Part shown: positions 44,447 to 54,543 of the stretch, piece by piece
Layout: every line of letters starts with the position of its first letter
Position numbering within the stretch: the stretch's first letter is position 1
Assembly: GCF_038637725.1 (NCBI RefSeq)
Contig: NZ_CP152052.1
Location: 2,835,501-2,899,500, forward strand
DNA from: Psychrobacillus sp. FSL H8-0483
GTDB lineage: Bacteria > Bacillota > Bacilli > Bacillales_A > Planococcaceae
Direction: 5' to 3'
Length of the DNA: 64,000 nucleotides
Position numbers and translations under genes: made by a program
Notes under the pieces: model-generated
Told to the model about the DNA's origin: nothing
What the model saw: only the letters and a program-made list of their open reading frames with translations
Databases searched by the model: none

Positions 44447-45319
44447 TTACCTCTGACATATCCCGCAATAAGTTGAAGTTCGACCAGCAATCGTTTTCTG
44501 CTTCGTTTTCGTCCCACATATAGGGCAACTCTTTTTACCATACATTTGTAGTCTATTTTGCATATTCCCGGCTTCCCCGTTAATCGACCGATAATCGGAA
44601 ATGCTACTTCCTCCATGTTCAATACTATCTAATAGGACAAGGACGATTTCATTAAATAATTGTATTCTTCTTTCTTTACTAATACGTTTTACTTTTCGAG
44701 CCGGGTGAATTCTCTTATTAAATAACGCTTCTGTTGCATATATATTTCCGCAACCAGACACAACATGTCCATCCATTATGAATTCTTTGATTGCCTTATT
44801 CTCATACTTTGGCAAGACGCTCATTTCCAGGAAATGCTCTAATGCACCGTGGTCAAAAGGTTCTGGGGCCATGAGCAATAAAGGGGGGTAATCCGCTTCG
44901 TTTTCTAATAAACGAAGCTCTCCGAAACGACGAATATCAGCGTATACGAGCATGTCACCTTCTTCAAAATGGAAGATGACATGTACGTGCCGCTTAAATT
45001 TTTCTTCTACTATTTCATGGAGATTCCTTACGTAAAACCAGGCCCCAGACATAGCAAGGTGAGAAACGAGTAACTGTGGGATACCGTCTTTAGTTAAATG
45101 AAAATAAATATATTTAGAACGTCGCTCTATTCTTTCAATTGTCTTTTCGGGTATCGCTTTTCGAAAAGATTCCACGTCCGCCCCTTTAATAATTGCTTCC
45201 TTCCCATTTGCTTTCGAAGTAATAATTGTTTCCGAAACATCTACCGATCGAATTATTTTACCCGTTACAATGGGTTGTAACGAACGAACGAGTCCTTCCA
45301 CTTCAGGTAATTCAGGCAT
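44447..45319 (-). CDS. mutM: formamidopyrimidine-DNA glycosylase
   Basis: MutM (Fpg) removes oxidised purines such as 8-oxoguanine and cuts the abasic site. The 290-residue protein begins MPELPEVE, with catalytic Pro2 and Glu3, has the helix-two-turn-helix part around DGHVVSGCGNIYATEALF, and ends in a C4 zinc finger (CPICG ... YCGICQR). It lies between polA and coaE, 12 bp from each, within one operon. Confidence 0.96.
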   Translation of the reverse strand: MPELPEVEGLVRSLQPIVTGKIIRSVDVSETIITSKANGKEAIIKGADVESFRKAIPEKTIERIERRSKYIYFHLTKDGIPQLLVSHLAMSGAWFYVRNLHEIVEEKFKRHVHVIFHFEEGDMLVYADIRRFGELRLLENEADYPPLLLMAPEPFDHGALEHFLEMSVLPKYENKAIKEFIMDGHVVSGCGNIYATEALFNKRIHPARKVKRISKERRIQLFNEIVLVLLDSIEHGGSSISDYRSINGEAGNMQNRLQMYGKKSCPICGTKTKQKTIAGRTSTYCGICQR

Positions 45320-45331
45320 CTAAAAAACTCC

Positions 45332-47959
45332 TTATTTCGTATCGTACCAGGATGAACCAAATGCATAATCTACTTTTAATGGAACGATTAACTTAATTGC
45401 AGATTCCATTACTTCTGGAACTATTTTTTCAAGTAATGCAATTTCTTCTTGTGGTGCTTCAAAAATTAATTCATCATGCACTTGCAATAGCATTTTCGTT
45501 TGCATATTTTCCTCTTTTAAACGCAAAGCCATGTTAATCATAGCTTTTTTAATAATATCTGCAGCGCTTCCTTGAATAGGCGTATTCATCGCTGTTCGTT
45601 CCGCAAAGCTGCGAAGATTAAAGTTAGAGCTTGTTATTTCTGGTAAATATCTTCTTCTATTTAAAATCGTCGTAACATACCCTTTATGTTTAGCTTCTTG
45701 GACAATTTCATCCATATACCCTTTTACGCCAGGGAAGCTATTTAAATATTGTTCAATAAATGTTGCTGCTTCTTTTCTAGTAATATCCAAGTTCTGAGAT
45801 AAGCCGTAATCGCTAATCCCGTAGACAATTCCGAAGTTAACCGCTTTTGCAGCTCGTCTCATATCCGACGTCACATCTTCTTTTGCTACATGGAATACAT
45901 CCATTGCCGTTTTGGTATGAATGTCCATATCGTTATTAAATGCTTCCACTAAGTTTTTGTCTTCAGACATGTGCGCTAGTACGCGTAGTTCGATTTGAGA
46001 ATAATCCGCTGCAAACATAACCCATCCTGCATGAGAAGGAACGAATGCTTTACGAATCTTTCTCCCCTCTTCTAAACGAACTGGAATATTTTGTAGATTT
46101 GGATTTATGGAACTTAAACGACCAGTAGAAGTAAGCGCCTGCTGATAGCGTGTATGAATCTTTCCATCTTGTTCATGTATCTCTTTTAACAATCCTTCAA
46201 TATAAGTTGAGTTGAGTTTACCTAATTGACGGTAGTGAAGAATTTGTTCAATGATTTCATGCTCACTTGCTAACTTCTCTAGTACATCCGCTGCAGTTGA
46301 GTAACCAGTTTTCGTTTTCTTTAAAGGAGGCAATCCTAATTTTTCAAATAAAATAACGCCTAGTTGTTTAGGTGAATTAATATTAAATTTTTCTCCTGCT
46401 AATGCATAAATATCTTTTTCAATGGATTGCAACTTTATTTCTAAATCGTGGCCCATTTCAACAAGAATTTGTTTATCTACTTTTACGCCGTCTGATTCCA
46501 TCGTCCCAAGAATGGACGCGAGTGGTAATTCGAGTTCTTTATAAAGAGCGTACTGCTCATTTTCTTCTAATTTTTCTTCTAGAATCGGCTTTAACTTCCA
46601 CACCGCTTGCGCTTTTCTTGAGGCGTGTTCTGCAAGCTTGTTCTGTTCAGGAGTTGTCTTTTTCGCGCCTTTTCCATAAATATTTTCATTCGTTAACACA
46701 TTATAATAGCCAAATTCTTTTGCAATGATAGATACGTCATCAGATGAGATCGATGGATTAACAATATAGGCTGCTAAAAGTAGATCAAATTCAACCCCTT
46801 GAATGCTTACGTCGTATTTTTTACTTACAGCTTGGGTCGCTTTCGAGTCGGCTAAATACTTCTTCTTGGAATCATCCTCTAGCCACTCACGAAATGCTTC
46901 TGACTGAAATGCCTTAGCTTCAGGAACGAAATATGAATGTTCCCCATCTGATAACGCAATCCCTAATAACTCTGTTGTATGATATTGTTCGTCATACATT
47001 TCAAGATGCACGGCCATTTCATCCTGTAAAATAGCAGCATCTATTTGCTCTATTACTTCAAACTTAGTTTCTGTTGTAGTTTGTTCTTCTGCAACATACT
47101 CCGATTTTTCAAGAAGTGTTTTAAATGCTAGCTCTTTCCAAATAGTGATCACTTCATCCATATTCGGACCACTGTATGTTAAATCTTCTAAAGAAACATC
47201 GATTGGTGCATTTGTTTCAATCGTCGCCAGAACTTTACTCATTTTCGCTTGCTCTTCATTAGCCGTAAGTTTTTCTTTCAACTTCACTCCACTGACTGTA
47301 TCTAGTGCTTGATAGAGATTTTCTACAGAACCATGTTCTTTTAATAATTTTATAGCTGTTTTTTCACCAACTCCGGGAACACCTGGAATATTATCAGAGG
47401 CATCACCCATTAATCCTTTCATATCAATAATTTGAAGAGGAGTTAAACCATATTTTTCTCCCACGTGAGCTGGCGTATACTTTTCAATATCTGTAATTCC
47501 TTTTCTCGTAATGTACACAGTCGTATTGTCCGTTGCTAGTTGCGTTAAATCTTTATCACCAGAAACAACGATTACTTGTTGGCCCTTCGCTTCCGCTTGC
47601 TTACAAAGCGTCCCAATAATATCATCTGCTTCGTACATTTCTAACTCATATCTTTTAATGCCATATGCATCGATTAACTTACGAACATACGGAAATTGTT
47701 CGGAAAGTTCTGGTGGAGTCTTCTGTCTTCCACCTTTATATTCACCAAAAGTAGAATGTCGGAAAGTTGTTTTACCAGCATCAAATGCAACGAGCATATG
47801 CGTAGGATTTTCTTCGTCCATAATTTTTTGAAGCATCAATGTAAAACCATAAACCGCGTTTGTATGTATTCCATGTTCATTTGTTAGTAAAGGTAAAGCA
47901 AAAAAAGCTCGATATGCAAGACTATTCCCATCTAATAAAAGAATTTTTTCGGATGACAT
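45332..47959 (-). CDS. polA: DNA polymerase I
   Basis: PolA fills gaps and removes primers. The 875-residue chain has the 5' nuclease (LLLDGNSLAYRAFFALP, DASDNIPGVPGVGEKTA), a vestigial 3'-5' exonuclease region as in other Bacillales, and the polymerase with DYSQIELRVLAH, the O-helix RRAAKAVNFGIVYG and VHDELIFE. The start is ATG 47959; a GTG nine bases earlier overlaps the GGAG ribosome site. First gene of polA-mutM-coaE. Confidence 0.97.
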   Translation of the reverse strand: MSSEKILLLDGNSLAYRAFFALPLLTNEHGIHTNAVYGFTLMLQKIMDEENPTHMLVAFDAGKTTFRHSTFGEYKGGRQKTPPELSEQFPYVRKLIDAYGIKRYELEMYEADDIIGTLCKQAEAKGQQVIVVSGDKDLTQLATDNTTVYITRKGITDIEKYTPAHVGEKYGLTPLQIIDMKGLMGDASDNIPGVPGVGEKTAIKLLKEHGSVENLYQALDTVSGVKLKEKLTANEEQAKMSKVLATIETNAPIDVSLEDLTYSGPNMDEVITIWKELAFKTLLEKSEYVAEEQTTTETKFEVIEQIDAAILQDEMAVHLEMYDEQYHTTELLGIALSDGEHSYFVPEAKAFQSEAFREWLEDDSKKKYLADSKATQAVSKKYDVSIQGVEFDLLLAAYIVNPSISSDDVSIIAKEFGYYNVLTNENIYGKGAKKTTPEQNKLAEHASRKAQAVWKLKPILEEKLEENEQYALYKELELPLASILGTMESDGVKVDKQILVEMGHDLEIKLQSIEKDIYALAGEKFNINSPKQLGVILFEKLGLPPLKKTKTGYSTAADVLEKLASEHEIIEQILHYRQLGKLNSTYIEGLLKEIHEQDGKIHTRYQQALTSTGRLSSINPNLQNIPVRLEEGRKIRKAFVPSHAGWVMFAADYSQIELRVLAHMSEDKNLVEAFNNDMDIHTKTAMDVFHVAKEDVTSDMRRAAKAVNFGIVYGISDYGLSQNLDITRKEAATFIEQYLNSFPGVKGYMDEIVQEAKHKGYVTTILNRRRYLPEITSSNFNLRSFAERTAMNTPIQGSAADIIKKAMINMALRLKEENMQTKMLLQVHDELIFEAPQEEIALLEKIVPEVMESAIKLIVPLKVDYAFGSSWYDTK

Positions 47960-48048
47960 ATATTTCACTCCTTCAATTTGAAATGTGGCATTTTTTACGA
48001 AGAGCTATTCTCAGGGACAGCTCCTCTTCTGAATTTATTTATACAAAT

Positions 48049-48096
48049 AAAAACCGTCATTCCCTATATCTTACCATGAGAGTAAGGGGAATGACG
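48049..48096 (-). terminator. terminator of hflKC
   Basis: CGTCATTCCC and GGGAATGACG with an inner TTAC/GTAA pair; on the minus strand GTTTTTATTT follows. Confidence 0.85.
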
Positions 48097-48105
48097 ATTC
48101 ATAAC

Positions 48106-49077
48106 CTATTCTAAATAACCAGAAAGAATTCTAGCGTAAGGAGAATCAGATGGAATAATAATCATCGAATCTTCCCCAATTGTTTTTTTATACGATTCTA
48201 GCGTTCGGTATAGGGAATAAAACTCAGGGTCTTTTGAAAAAGATTTGTTATAAATCTGCGCTGCCTCTGCTTCTCCCTCTGCTTCAATAATAGCAGCATC
48301 TTTTTTAGCAGATGCAAGCATTTCTCTCACTTGTCGATCAGTTTCAGCTTCAATACGTCGCTTATCTGCATCCCCTGTAGATAAGAATTTTTGTGCAATA
48401 CTCTGTCTTTCGGATATCATCTCATTATAAACCGATTGTTCATTTTCTTCTGGTAAATCTATACGTTTAATACGCACATCTACTACTTCAATCCCATACT
48501 TATCCTTTTCGAGTAGTTCGTTGACATGCTTCGTAATTTGATCGTTTAGGCTACCACGAGATGAGTTTTCATCATTTATAATATCACTATATTCTAGTTG
48601 GCCAAGCTCTGAACGAACGACGGAATAGATAAATTCTTCCATACGAGAACTAGCACCAACTAAGCTACCTGCACTCGAAATCATTTCTTTTGCATTTACA
48701 ACGCGCCAAACTGCATAGTTATCAATGATGATACGTCTCTTATCTTTCGTGTTAATCTCTTTTTCAGAAAGTTTATAGTTCATTTGATATTTTGGAACGG
48801 TTGTGACACTTTGAATGAATGGTACTTTCATATGCAAACCAGGCGTCTCTTTTACATCTTTAATTTCACCGAACTGGCGGATTATTTTGTATTCGCCTTC
48901 TTTTACAACATAAATATTAGCAAAAGCTATGACAATAACGACAAACATTATGAAAATAGCAATAAATGACTTTGTATATTTTTTGTAGTCAATTGGAGTC
49001 TTTTCTTTTTTAGGTTTATTTTGTACGGTTTTAAATTTGGATTCCATATTTGCAAAAGGATTATTATTATCTGCCAT
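48106..49077 (-). CDS. hflC: SPFH-domain protease modulator HflC
   Basis: HflC is a membrane-anchored SPFH/prohibitin-like protein that forms a cage with HflK around the protease FtsH. The 323-residue protein has a soluble N-terminus, one helix (about 35-55), the SPFH domain (EGEYKIIRQFGEIKDVKETPG) and a coiled-coil with EAETDRQVREMLASAKKDAA. Its ATG overlaps the hflK stop by one base, so the pair is coupled. The first residues differ from proteobacterial HflC, which has a shorter N-terminus. Confidence 0.92.
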   Translation of the reverse strand: MADNNNPFANMESKFKTVQNKPKKEKTPIDYKKYTKSFIAIFIMFVVIVIAFANIYVVKEGEYKIIRQFGEIKDVKETPGLHMKVPFIQSVTTVPKYQMNYKLSEKEINTKDKRRIIIDNYAVWRVVNAKEMISSAGSLVGASSRMEEFIYSVVRSELGQLEYSDIINDENSSRGSLNDQITKHVNELLEKDKYGIEVVDVRIKRIDLPEENEQSVYNEMISERQSIAQKFLSTGDADKRRIEAETDRQVREMLASAKKDAAIIEAEGEAEAAQIYNKSFSKDPEFYSLYRTLESYKKTIGEDSMIIIPSDSPYARILSGYLE

Positions 49078-50066
49078 TATTGCCCACTCCCTTCCTCAGC
49101 CTTAGTTTCTGTATCCTTTGAAGTTGGTGGTGGTGTTTGTTTTGTAGATTCTAGTGTTTGAAGTGGTAAATACTTCATCGTGCCACCGTCGTCATTCATA
49201 ATATAGATTTGGGCATTCGGTAAAACAGCATCTAATGTTTCCATTACAAGTCGTTGTCTTGTAATCTCTTTATTATTTTGGTATTCCGCATAAAGCTTAT
49301 CAAAAAGCGCAATATCTCCTTTTGCTTGCTCGATACGAGCTGTCTTGTACCCATTTGCATTGGAGATAATGGCATCTTTTTCACCGATTGCTTCACTCAT
49401 TTTTTGATTCTCATATTTCTCTGCTTGGTTTACTTTCGTATTTTTCGTTTCCTCTGCGTCTGTTACTGCTGTAAAGGCTGAACGTACCTCTGCATTTGGT
49501 AGCTCTACATCTTGTAATTTAACAGTCAATACTGTAATTCCAATATCATATTTTTCTATTAGGGATCCTAGCAATTCATTTGTATCTGCTTCTATTTGTG
49601 CTTTTCCGGATGTTAAGGCATCATCAATTTTCGAATTCCCGATTACAGAACGGATAGATGCTGATGTTGCATCATGTAATAATTCTTGTGGACTCTCTGA
49701 ATTAAATAAATAAGCTTTTGGATTTGTAATTTTCCACTGAACGACTAAATCTGTTAATACAATATTGTCGTCTCCAGTAATCATTTTTGTGTCCTTATCA
49801 AAAGAAGTAACCTCTCCATCAGGTGTTTGTTTATAGCCGAATTTGAGACTAAATGTTTCTTTTGAAAGTTTTTCTACTTTTTGAATCGGCCAAGGTAATT
49901 TAAATTTCAGACCAGATTCTGTGATCGGATCACTTGCTTCTCCAAACGTTATGACTATTGCTTGCTCCGATTCATCAACTGTATACCACGATGTAAATAC
50001 TGCAGATAATAAAATGATTCCAATAATGGATATAGTGATGATCGTCATCAATCTTTTTGTACTCAT
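49077..50066 (-). CDS. hflK: SPFH-domain protease modulator HflK
   Basis: Partner of HflC in the FtsH-regulating complex. The 329-residue protein has one N-terminal helix (about 7-28), the SPFH domain beginning YTVDESEQAIVITFGEA, a coiled-coil with VNQAEKYENQKMSEAIG, and a disordered Thr/Lys/Glu-rich tail. AAGGGGAAAAGAT precedes ATG 50066. The pair is inserted between polA and phoR relative to B. subtilis. Confidence 0.92.
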   Translation of the reverse strand: MSTKRLMTIITISIIGIILLSAVFTSWYTVDESEQAIVITFGEASDPITESGLKFKLPWPIQKVEKLSKETFSLKFGYKQTPDGEVTSFDKDTKMITGDDNIVLTDLVVQWKITNPKAYLFNSESPQELLHDATSASIRSVIGNSKIDDALTSGKAQIEADTNELLGSLIEKYDIGITVLTVKLQDVELPNAEVRSAFTAVTDAEETKNTKVNQAEKYENQKMSEAIGEKDAIISNANGYKTARIEQAKGDIALFDKLYAEYQNNKEITRQRLVMETLDAVLPNAQIYIMNDDGGTMKYLPLQTLESTKQTPPPTSKDTETKAEEGSGQ

Positions 50067-50130
50067 ATCTTTTCCCCTTTCGTATGTATACCTTCTTTAC
50101 GCATTCAAATTGTAATAAGTTTCAAAAAAA

Positions 50131-50159
50131 TAAAAAAAGCTAGCGACAAGCGCTAGCTT
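50131..50159 (-). terminator. hairpin with T-run upstream of hflK
   Basis: On the minus strand AAGCTAGCG and CGCTAGCTT pair around CTTGT and are followed by TTTTTTTA. It ends the phoPR/ATP-grasp transcript, about 85 bp after its stop. Confidence 0.9.
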
Positions 50160-50244
50160 CTTTGGGTAAATCGTTTGGAAAAGGGGTCTAATTAAATGTA
50201 ACAGACCATTGTAAATACTTTGTGAATAATTTGTAAATTTTTCA

Positions 50245-51459
50245 TCACCAATTATTATTTTTATATTTTCTATAATAATTAAACTGGCGGGCAATCAAAT
50301 AGAACTTCCGCTTAAAATCTTTGTCCTGTTTATAAAATAAAGGATTACCCCATTTTCCTGCTTTAAGTAACATGCGAACTTCTTTTTGAATTTCTTTATT
50401 GTCAACAAATTTTTTTAATACAATCTTAGGGACTACCGTAAACAAATAATGTTCATTTAATAGCGTAAGGGGTTTTTCTTTTTCATGGATCACGTCATCC
50501 ACAAAATACCGTGCCATATTATGCCCAAGAGCTGTCGTATAATAACTAGAACGTCCTTGTCTAATATTTACTTCGAACACTTTAAATTTACCGTCCCGTT
50601 CATCAAACTTCAAATCAAAGTTTGCAAAACCAACATATCCTACCGCTTCTAAAAAGTGTTGAAGCTTTTTCATTAGGTCTTCATTATATCTCGTGATAAG
50701 TGCTGTATAATTTCCAATAGCAGTCACTGTATGTTCTTGTAACACTACTTGTGCTAGTGTGCTCAGTTGCGCTTTACCTTTTGAACTCATATAAAAAACA
50801 GAATCCCACATATATGTGTCATCACCAGGAATGAAATCTTGAATAATTAGATCCTCTTCATAGCCACTTGCATTCACTTGGTTGATTACATCATTTAACT
50901 CTTCGTGCGTTTCTACCTTGTATACCTTTTGTTGCCCTGGAAATTTATTTTTATAATATTGAACACCATTACTTGGCTTAATAATTAAAGGGAATAATAC
51001 TTCTTCAGTAAAAGGCTCTTTTTTTGCGCAAGAATAGTTATAGGTTTTTGGGGCATCTATTCCATGCTCTTCACAAAGTTTATAAAAATTCGATTTTACA
51101 AGAAGATTATTCATCAATTCTTCCGACATATAGTTAAACACATACATTTCTTTTAATGCTTCTGTATTTTCTATAATTAAACGAACATAGAAATCATTTG
51201 TTCCGATTAATAATAATTGTTTGCCAGGTGCTTGATATTTTTTAGCCACTTCACTTAAAACTGCAACAAATTCTGTTTTGTCCCATAAGTTAGAATGAAT
51301 TTCTATTCGTTCAATAATACTGCTCCATTTAGTAAACGACATTTCCTCTTTACCAACTAAGATTGGCTTAATACCATATTCTTCATGAAATGAAATTGCC
51401 ATATTATAGGCATTTATATCTGTCCCAATAATAATCGGGATAAAAGATTGGTTCTTCAT
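50245..51459 (-). CDS. ATP-grasp carboxylate-amine ligase-like protein
   Basis: A 404-residue ATP-grasp enzyme of unknown substrate. The N-terminal part looks like a Rossmann-type preATP-grasp domain (IPIIIGTDINAYNMAISFHE). The ATP-binding core has PLIIKPSNGVQYYKNKFPGQ and FANFDLKFDERDGKFKVFEVN with the metal-binding EVN, followed by IRQGRSSYY. Such enzymes join a carboxyl acid to an amine, e.g. in peptide or cell-wall modification. The ATG at 51459 lies five bases after GGAGG; the ATG at 51471 overlaps the phoR stop. It follows phoR directly, so it should rise with the phosphate-starvation response. Confidence 0.82.
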   Translation of the reverse strand: MKNQSFIPIIIGTDINAYNMAISFHEEYGIKPILVGKEEMSFTKWSSIIERIEIHSNLWDKTEFVAVLSEVAKKYQAPGKQLLLIGTNDFYVRLIIENTEALKEMYVFNYMSEELMNNLLVKSNFYKLCEEHGIDAPKTYNYSCAKKEPFTEEVLFPLIIKPSNGVQYYKNKFPGQQKVYKVETHEELNDVINQVNASGYEEDLIIQDFIPGDDTYMWDSVFYMSSKGKAQLSTLAQVVLQEHTVTAIGNYTALITRYNEDLMKKLQHFLEAVGYVGFANFDLKFDERDGKFKVFEVNIRQGRSSYYTTALGHNMARYFVDDVIHEKEKPLTLLNEHYLFTVVPKIVLKKFVDNKEIQKEVRMLLKAGKWGNPLFYKQDKDFKRKFYLIARQFNYYRKYKNNNW

Positions 51460-51470
51460 ATTGACCTCCA

Positions 51471-53009
51471 TTAACTTTTAACAAGTGGGATGAACACAGT
51501 AAAACTTGTCCCCTTCCCAACTTCACTTTCTACTTTTATCAAACCATGATGTGCTTCTACTAAATGCTTTACTATCGCAAGTCCAAGACCTGTACCACCT
51601 GAGTTTCGACTTCTCGCACGATCTACACGATAAAAACGCTCAAAAATTCGATTTATCTCTTCTTTGCTAATGCCAATTCCTTGGTCTTCTATTTGAAAGA
51701 TGCCGTATTTCTCGTTTTTATAAATGGAAATATGTACAGTAGTATTTTCAATTGAATAGTTAATCGCATTCGTCAGTAAGTTCATCATAATTTGCATGAT
51801 GCGGTTTGGATCTCCGAGAACCTCTACACTCTCATCTATGGTTGCAGCTATGTCCATATTTTTTTCTTCTACTAAGTGTGTTGTCATTTCAATGCTTCTA
51901 TTTAACACGTTGTTCAGCTTCACTTTTTGGAGTGATATTTCAAATCCAACTTGCTCTACTTTTGAAAGATCCAAAAGATCATTAATAAGCATTTGCAAAC
52001 GATTACTTTCCTTATGAATAATTTCTAAAAAAGAAAGTAATGTTTCTTCATTTTTGTAAGCACCATATAATAACGTCTCTGAAAAACCTTTAATAGAGGT
52101 AACAGGCGTTTTTAACTCATGCGAAACATTAGCAACAAAATCTTTTCTAATTTGCTCCAGCTTAACAAGCTCTGTAATATCATGCATGACCACAACAATA
52201 CCTAGCCATCTTCCATGTTCACCAATAACAGGAGCTCCATACGCATTCATATAATAGGTATGTAAATTACGTTGAATCTGTATTTGCTCTCGATTTAAAG
52301 ATTCTGTTAAAAATAACTTATCAATAAAAGCTTCTATTTTTTCAGGAAGTCCGATTTTACGAAATAGCTTGCCATCTACATCCTCCAATGAAATTTGCAA
52401 TTGATTTAAAAATGATCGATTTACGATAGTGACAATACCATTACGATCAATCATAATTAGACCACTACCCATGTTTTCAATTAACGTTTTCAAACGCTCT
52501 TTCTCTGTTTCTCGCATAACTGAAATATCATGTAAATTACGGGCAAGTATATTAATAGAATTACTCAGCTTCGACATACCAGAAAAATCGTCTTCAAAAG
52601 CTCTAATTCGATAGTTCCCCCTTGCAAGTTCCATAGCAGTCTCCGTTAAATGCTCAATAGGTTGTGCATATTTTTTAAATATATTGGAACCAAGAAATAT
52701 TGCAAGAATAAACGCTATAAATAATGCAAAAAATAAATATAACCAAAGCGAATGTTGTTCATTTGTCATATCTTTATAATGAATTGTAGATGACAATATT
52801 TCCGTTATATCTGCTTGCTCTTTTTTAGAAAGTCCTGTTGCATCTAAATAATCGGCTACATCATCCATTTTAGCATCTAAATGGACCTTTGTTGAATGTT
52901 CCCAAAAAATAGGAAAAAGCTGTCCAAGAATAAGACCTAGACCAGCTAATATTAACCCAATTATTATAGAATACGTTCGTAATATTTGGGATTGAAACGA
53001 CTTCTTCAT
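51471..53009 (-). CDS. phoR: phosphate-regulon sensor histidine kinase PhoR
   Basis: Membrane sensor kinase, 512 residues. Two helices (about 13-34 and 88-107) frame a short external loop of about 53 residues. HAMP (about 110-160), PAS (about 170-280), HisKA with His297 in VSHELKTPVTS, and HATPase with NAINYS, DQGIGISKEE and GTGLGLAIVKHLV follow. The start overlaps the phoP stop (ATGA). The external loop is much shorter than the roughly 120-residue domain of B. subtilis PhoR. Confidence 0.93.
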   Translation of the reverse strand: MKKSFQSQILRTYSIIIGLILAGLGLILGQLFPIFWEHSTKVHLDAKMDDVADYLDATGLSKKEQADITEILSSTIHYKDMTNEQHSLWLYLFFALFIAFILAIFLGSNIFKKYAQPIEHLTETAMELARGNYRIRAFEDDFSGMSKLSNSINILARNLHDISVMRETEKERLKTLIENMGSGLIMIDRNGIVTIVNRSFLNQLQISLEDVDGKLFRKIGLPEKIEAFIDKLFLTESLNREQIQIQRNLHTYYMNAYGAPVIGEHGRWLGIVVVMHDITELVKLEQIRKDFVANVSHELKTPVTSIKGFSETLLYGAYKNEETLLSFLEIIHKESNRLQMLINDLLDLSKVEQVGFEISLQKVKLNNVLNRSIEMTTHLVEEKNMDIAATIDESVEVLGDPNRIMQIMMNLLTNAINYSIENTTVHISIYKNEKYGIFQIEDQGIGISKEEINRIFERFYRVDRARSRNSGGTGLGLAIVKHLVEAHHGLIKVESEVGKGTSFTVFIPLVKS

Positions 53010-53722
53010 GAAGACTTCGGCTCCTCAAACTTATAACCAAGACCACGTATTGTTTTGATAAAGATAGGCTTTCTGGTATTTTCTTCAATTTTCTCTCTTA
53101 AATGACTTATATGAACGTCAACAATTCGTGTATCTCCCGCAAAATCATAATTCCATACCGCACTTAGTAGTTGATCTCTCGTAAGCACCCTATTTTTATT
53201 TTCAATTAAATAAACAAGTAACTCAAATTCCTTTGGAGTAAACTCAATTGGTCCGTTGTTTAATAATACTTCAAATCGTTCAGGGAAAACTTGTAAAGAA
53301 CCAAATGTATAAGTTTCTTCGGAAGTTTGCTTTTGGCTATTTTGGTGGTCAGATGACATACCAGACCGACGAATCATTGCTTTGACGCGTGCTGTAACTT
53401 CTCGAGGACTAAACGGTTTTGTCATGTAGTCATCCGCGCCTAATTCTAGGCCAAGTACTTTATCGAATTCTTCATCTTTTGCTGTAAGCATAATAATTGG
53501 TGTTTGGATTTTTTTTATACGAAGCTCTTTACATACTTCCATTCCATCCATATGCGGCAACATCCAGTCTAACACGATAACATCTGGATTCTCCTCTACA
53601 GCAAGATTTAGTCCTTCCAGCCCATCACTAGCAGTTATTACTTCAAAACCAGCATCTTCTAGATTGTATTTTAATAATGTTACTATTGAGCTTTCATCAT
53701 CTACAACTAATACTTTTTTCAT
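53006..53722 (-). CDS. phoP: phosphate-regulon response regulator PhoP
   Basis: OmpR-type regulator that activates phosphate-starvation genes when phosphorylated by PhoR. The receiver domain starts MKKVLVVDDESSIVTLL and carries the phospho-acceptor Asp in DVIVLDWMLPHMDG; the winged helix ends RIVDVHISHLREKIEE. ATG 53722 (238 residues) lies seven bases after GGAGG; the longer frame from 53779 runs into the gap with the MaoC gene. Confidence 0.95.
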   Translation of the reverse strand: MKKVLVVDDESSIVTLLKYNLEDAGFEVITASDGLEGLNLAVEENPDVIVLDWMLPHMDGMEVCKELRIKKIQTPIIMLTAKDEEFDKVLGLELGADDYMTKPFSPREVTARVKAMIRRSGMSSDHQNSQKQTSEETYTFGSLQVFPERFEVLLNNGPIEFTPKEFELLVYLIENKNRVLTRDQLLSAVWNYDFAGDTRIVDVHISHLREKIEENTRKPIFIKTIRGLGYKFEEPKSS

Positions 53723-53804
53723 TTTTTTAGCCTCCAAAGTCGATTTGAAACCCCCATTCCAAATCATTGACTGAAACATGAACTTTGTATAGGAACTTCT
53801 AGTT

Positions 53805-54221
53805 TTATTTAACTGGTGGTGTCACATGAAATATACCGTCCACGACCGTATCGTTTTGCTCATTTTGTGCGTTTACATAAATGACTACTTCATTTGCATG
53901 TACATGAACCTCTTTTACTTCAAAATTAAACGTTACAATTGCATAATGATAGGTTGGCGTCGGAAAGGAGACGATTTGCCTTGTTAAATGAGAGCCTGGT
54001 CCAGGCAAATACTTTGATAAAGCAGAAGTAATTATACCCGTCAACATGATCGGTGGAACAATAGGATTTTCGTAAATTGATTTAGAGGCAAAATCGTGCT
54101 GAATATACAAAGGATTATTATCATTTGTTAATCCCAAATAAAGAAGTAAGTCTTTGTCTTCTATTTTTTCAGTAATCATTAATTTTTCTCCAACAATTAA
54201 CTCTTCAATGTTTCTTCCCAT
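53805..54221 (-). CDS. MaoC-like (hot-dog fold) dehydratase domain protein
   Basis: A 138-residue protein of the hot-dog fold. The pattern YLGLTNDNNPLYIQHDFASK followed by PPIMLTGIITSALSKYLPGPG matches MaoC/R-specific enoyl-CoA hydratases, though the catalytic Asp/His are only partly recognisable (DNNPLYIQHDF). Substrate unknown. The start could be ATG 54221 or TTG 54242; the latter lies 11 bases after GAGGGG. It stands between mdh and phoP. Confidence 0.8.
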   Translation of the reverse strand: MGRNIEELIVGEKLMITEKIEDKDLLLYLGLTNDNNPLYIQHDFASKSIYENPIVPPIMLTGIITSALSKYLPGPGSHLTRQIVSFPTPTYHYAIVTFNFEVKEVHVHANEVVIYVNAQNEQNDTVVDGIFHVTPPVK

Positions 54222-54355
54222 TTTCCTTATTTTACCCAACAACGATGCTTCATCCCCTCGTCAGTAAACTACTTCTATCTTAACAATAAGTACAATAAAA
54301 GTGCAAGGTGCTAGAGTATTGACGGTTAATGTAGCAGTATTTACCTAGACAATAA

Positions 54356-54421
54356 GAAAAGCGCAAGCGCCCTCTAAGTCCAAAACCTGTTTTGTATCGT
54401 TTTCGGAGGTCTTTGGACAGA
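54356..54421. repeat. short Bacillales repeat (AAGAAAAGCG family), copy 2
   Basis: AATAAGAAAAGCGCAAGCGC to GGTCTTTGGACAG; compare 35266-35327. The rest of the 54243-54543 gap is AT-rich and shows no gene. Confidence 0.6.
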
Positions 54422-54543
54422 CTTATTGCTTTATCATTATCGATTGATTTTTAAGAGAGCTATCTTTGAAGAAAAGCGCTCAACTCATTACTCACATTAA
54501 AAGCCAACTCTGTTTTCACACGTTTTATAGTCTCCTAAAGCAC

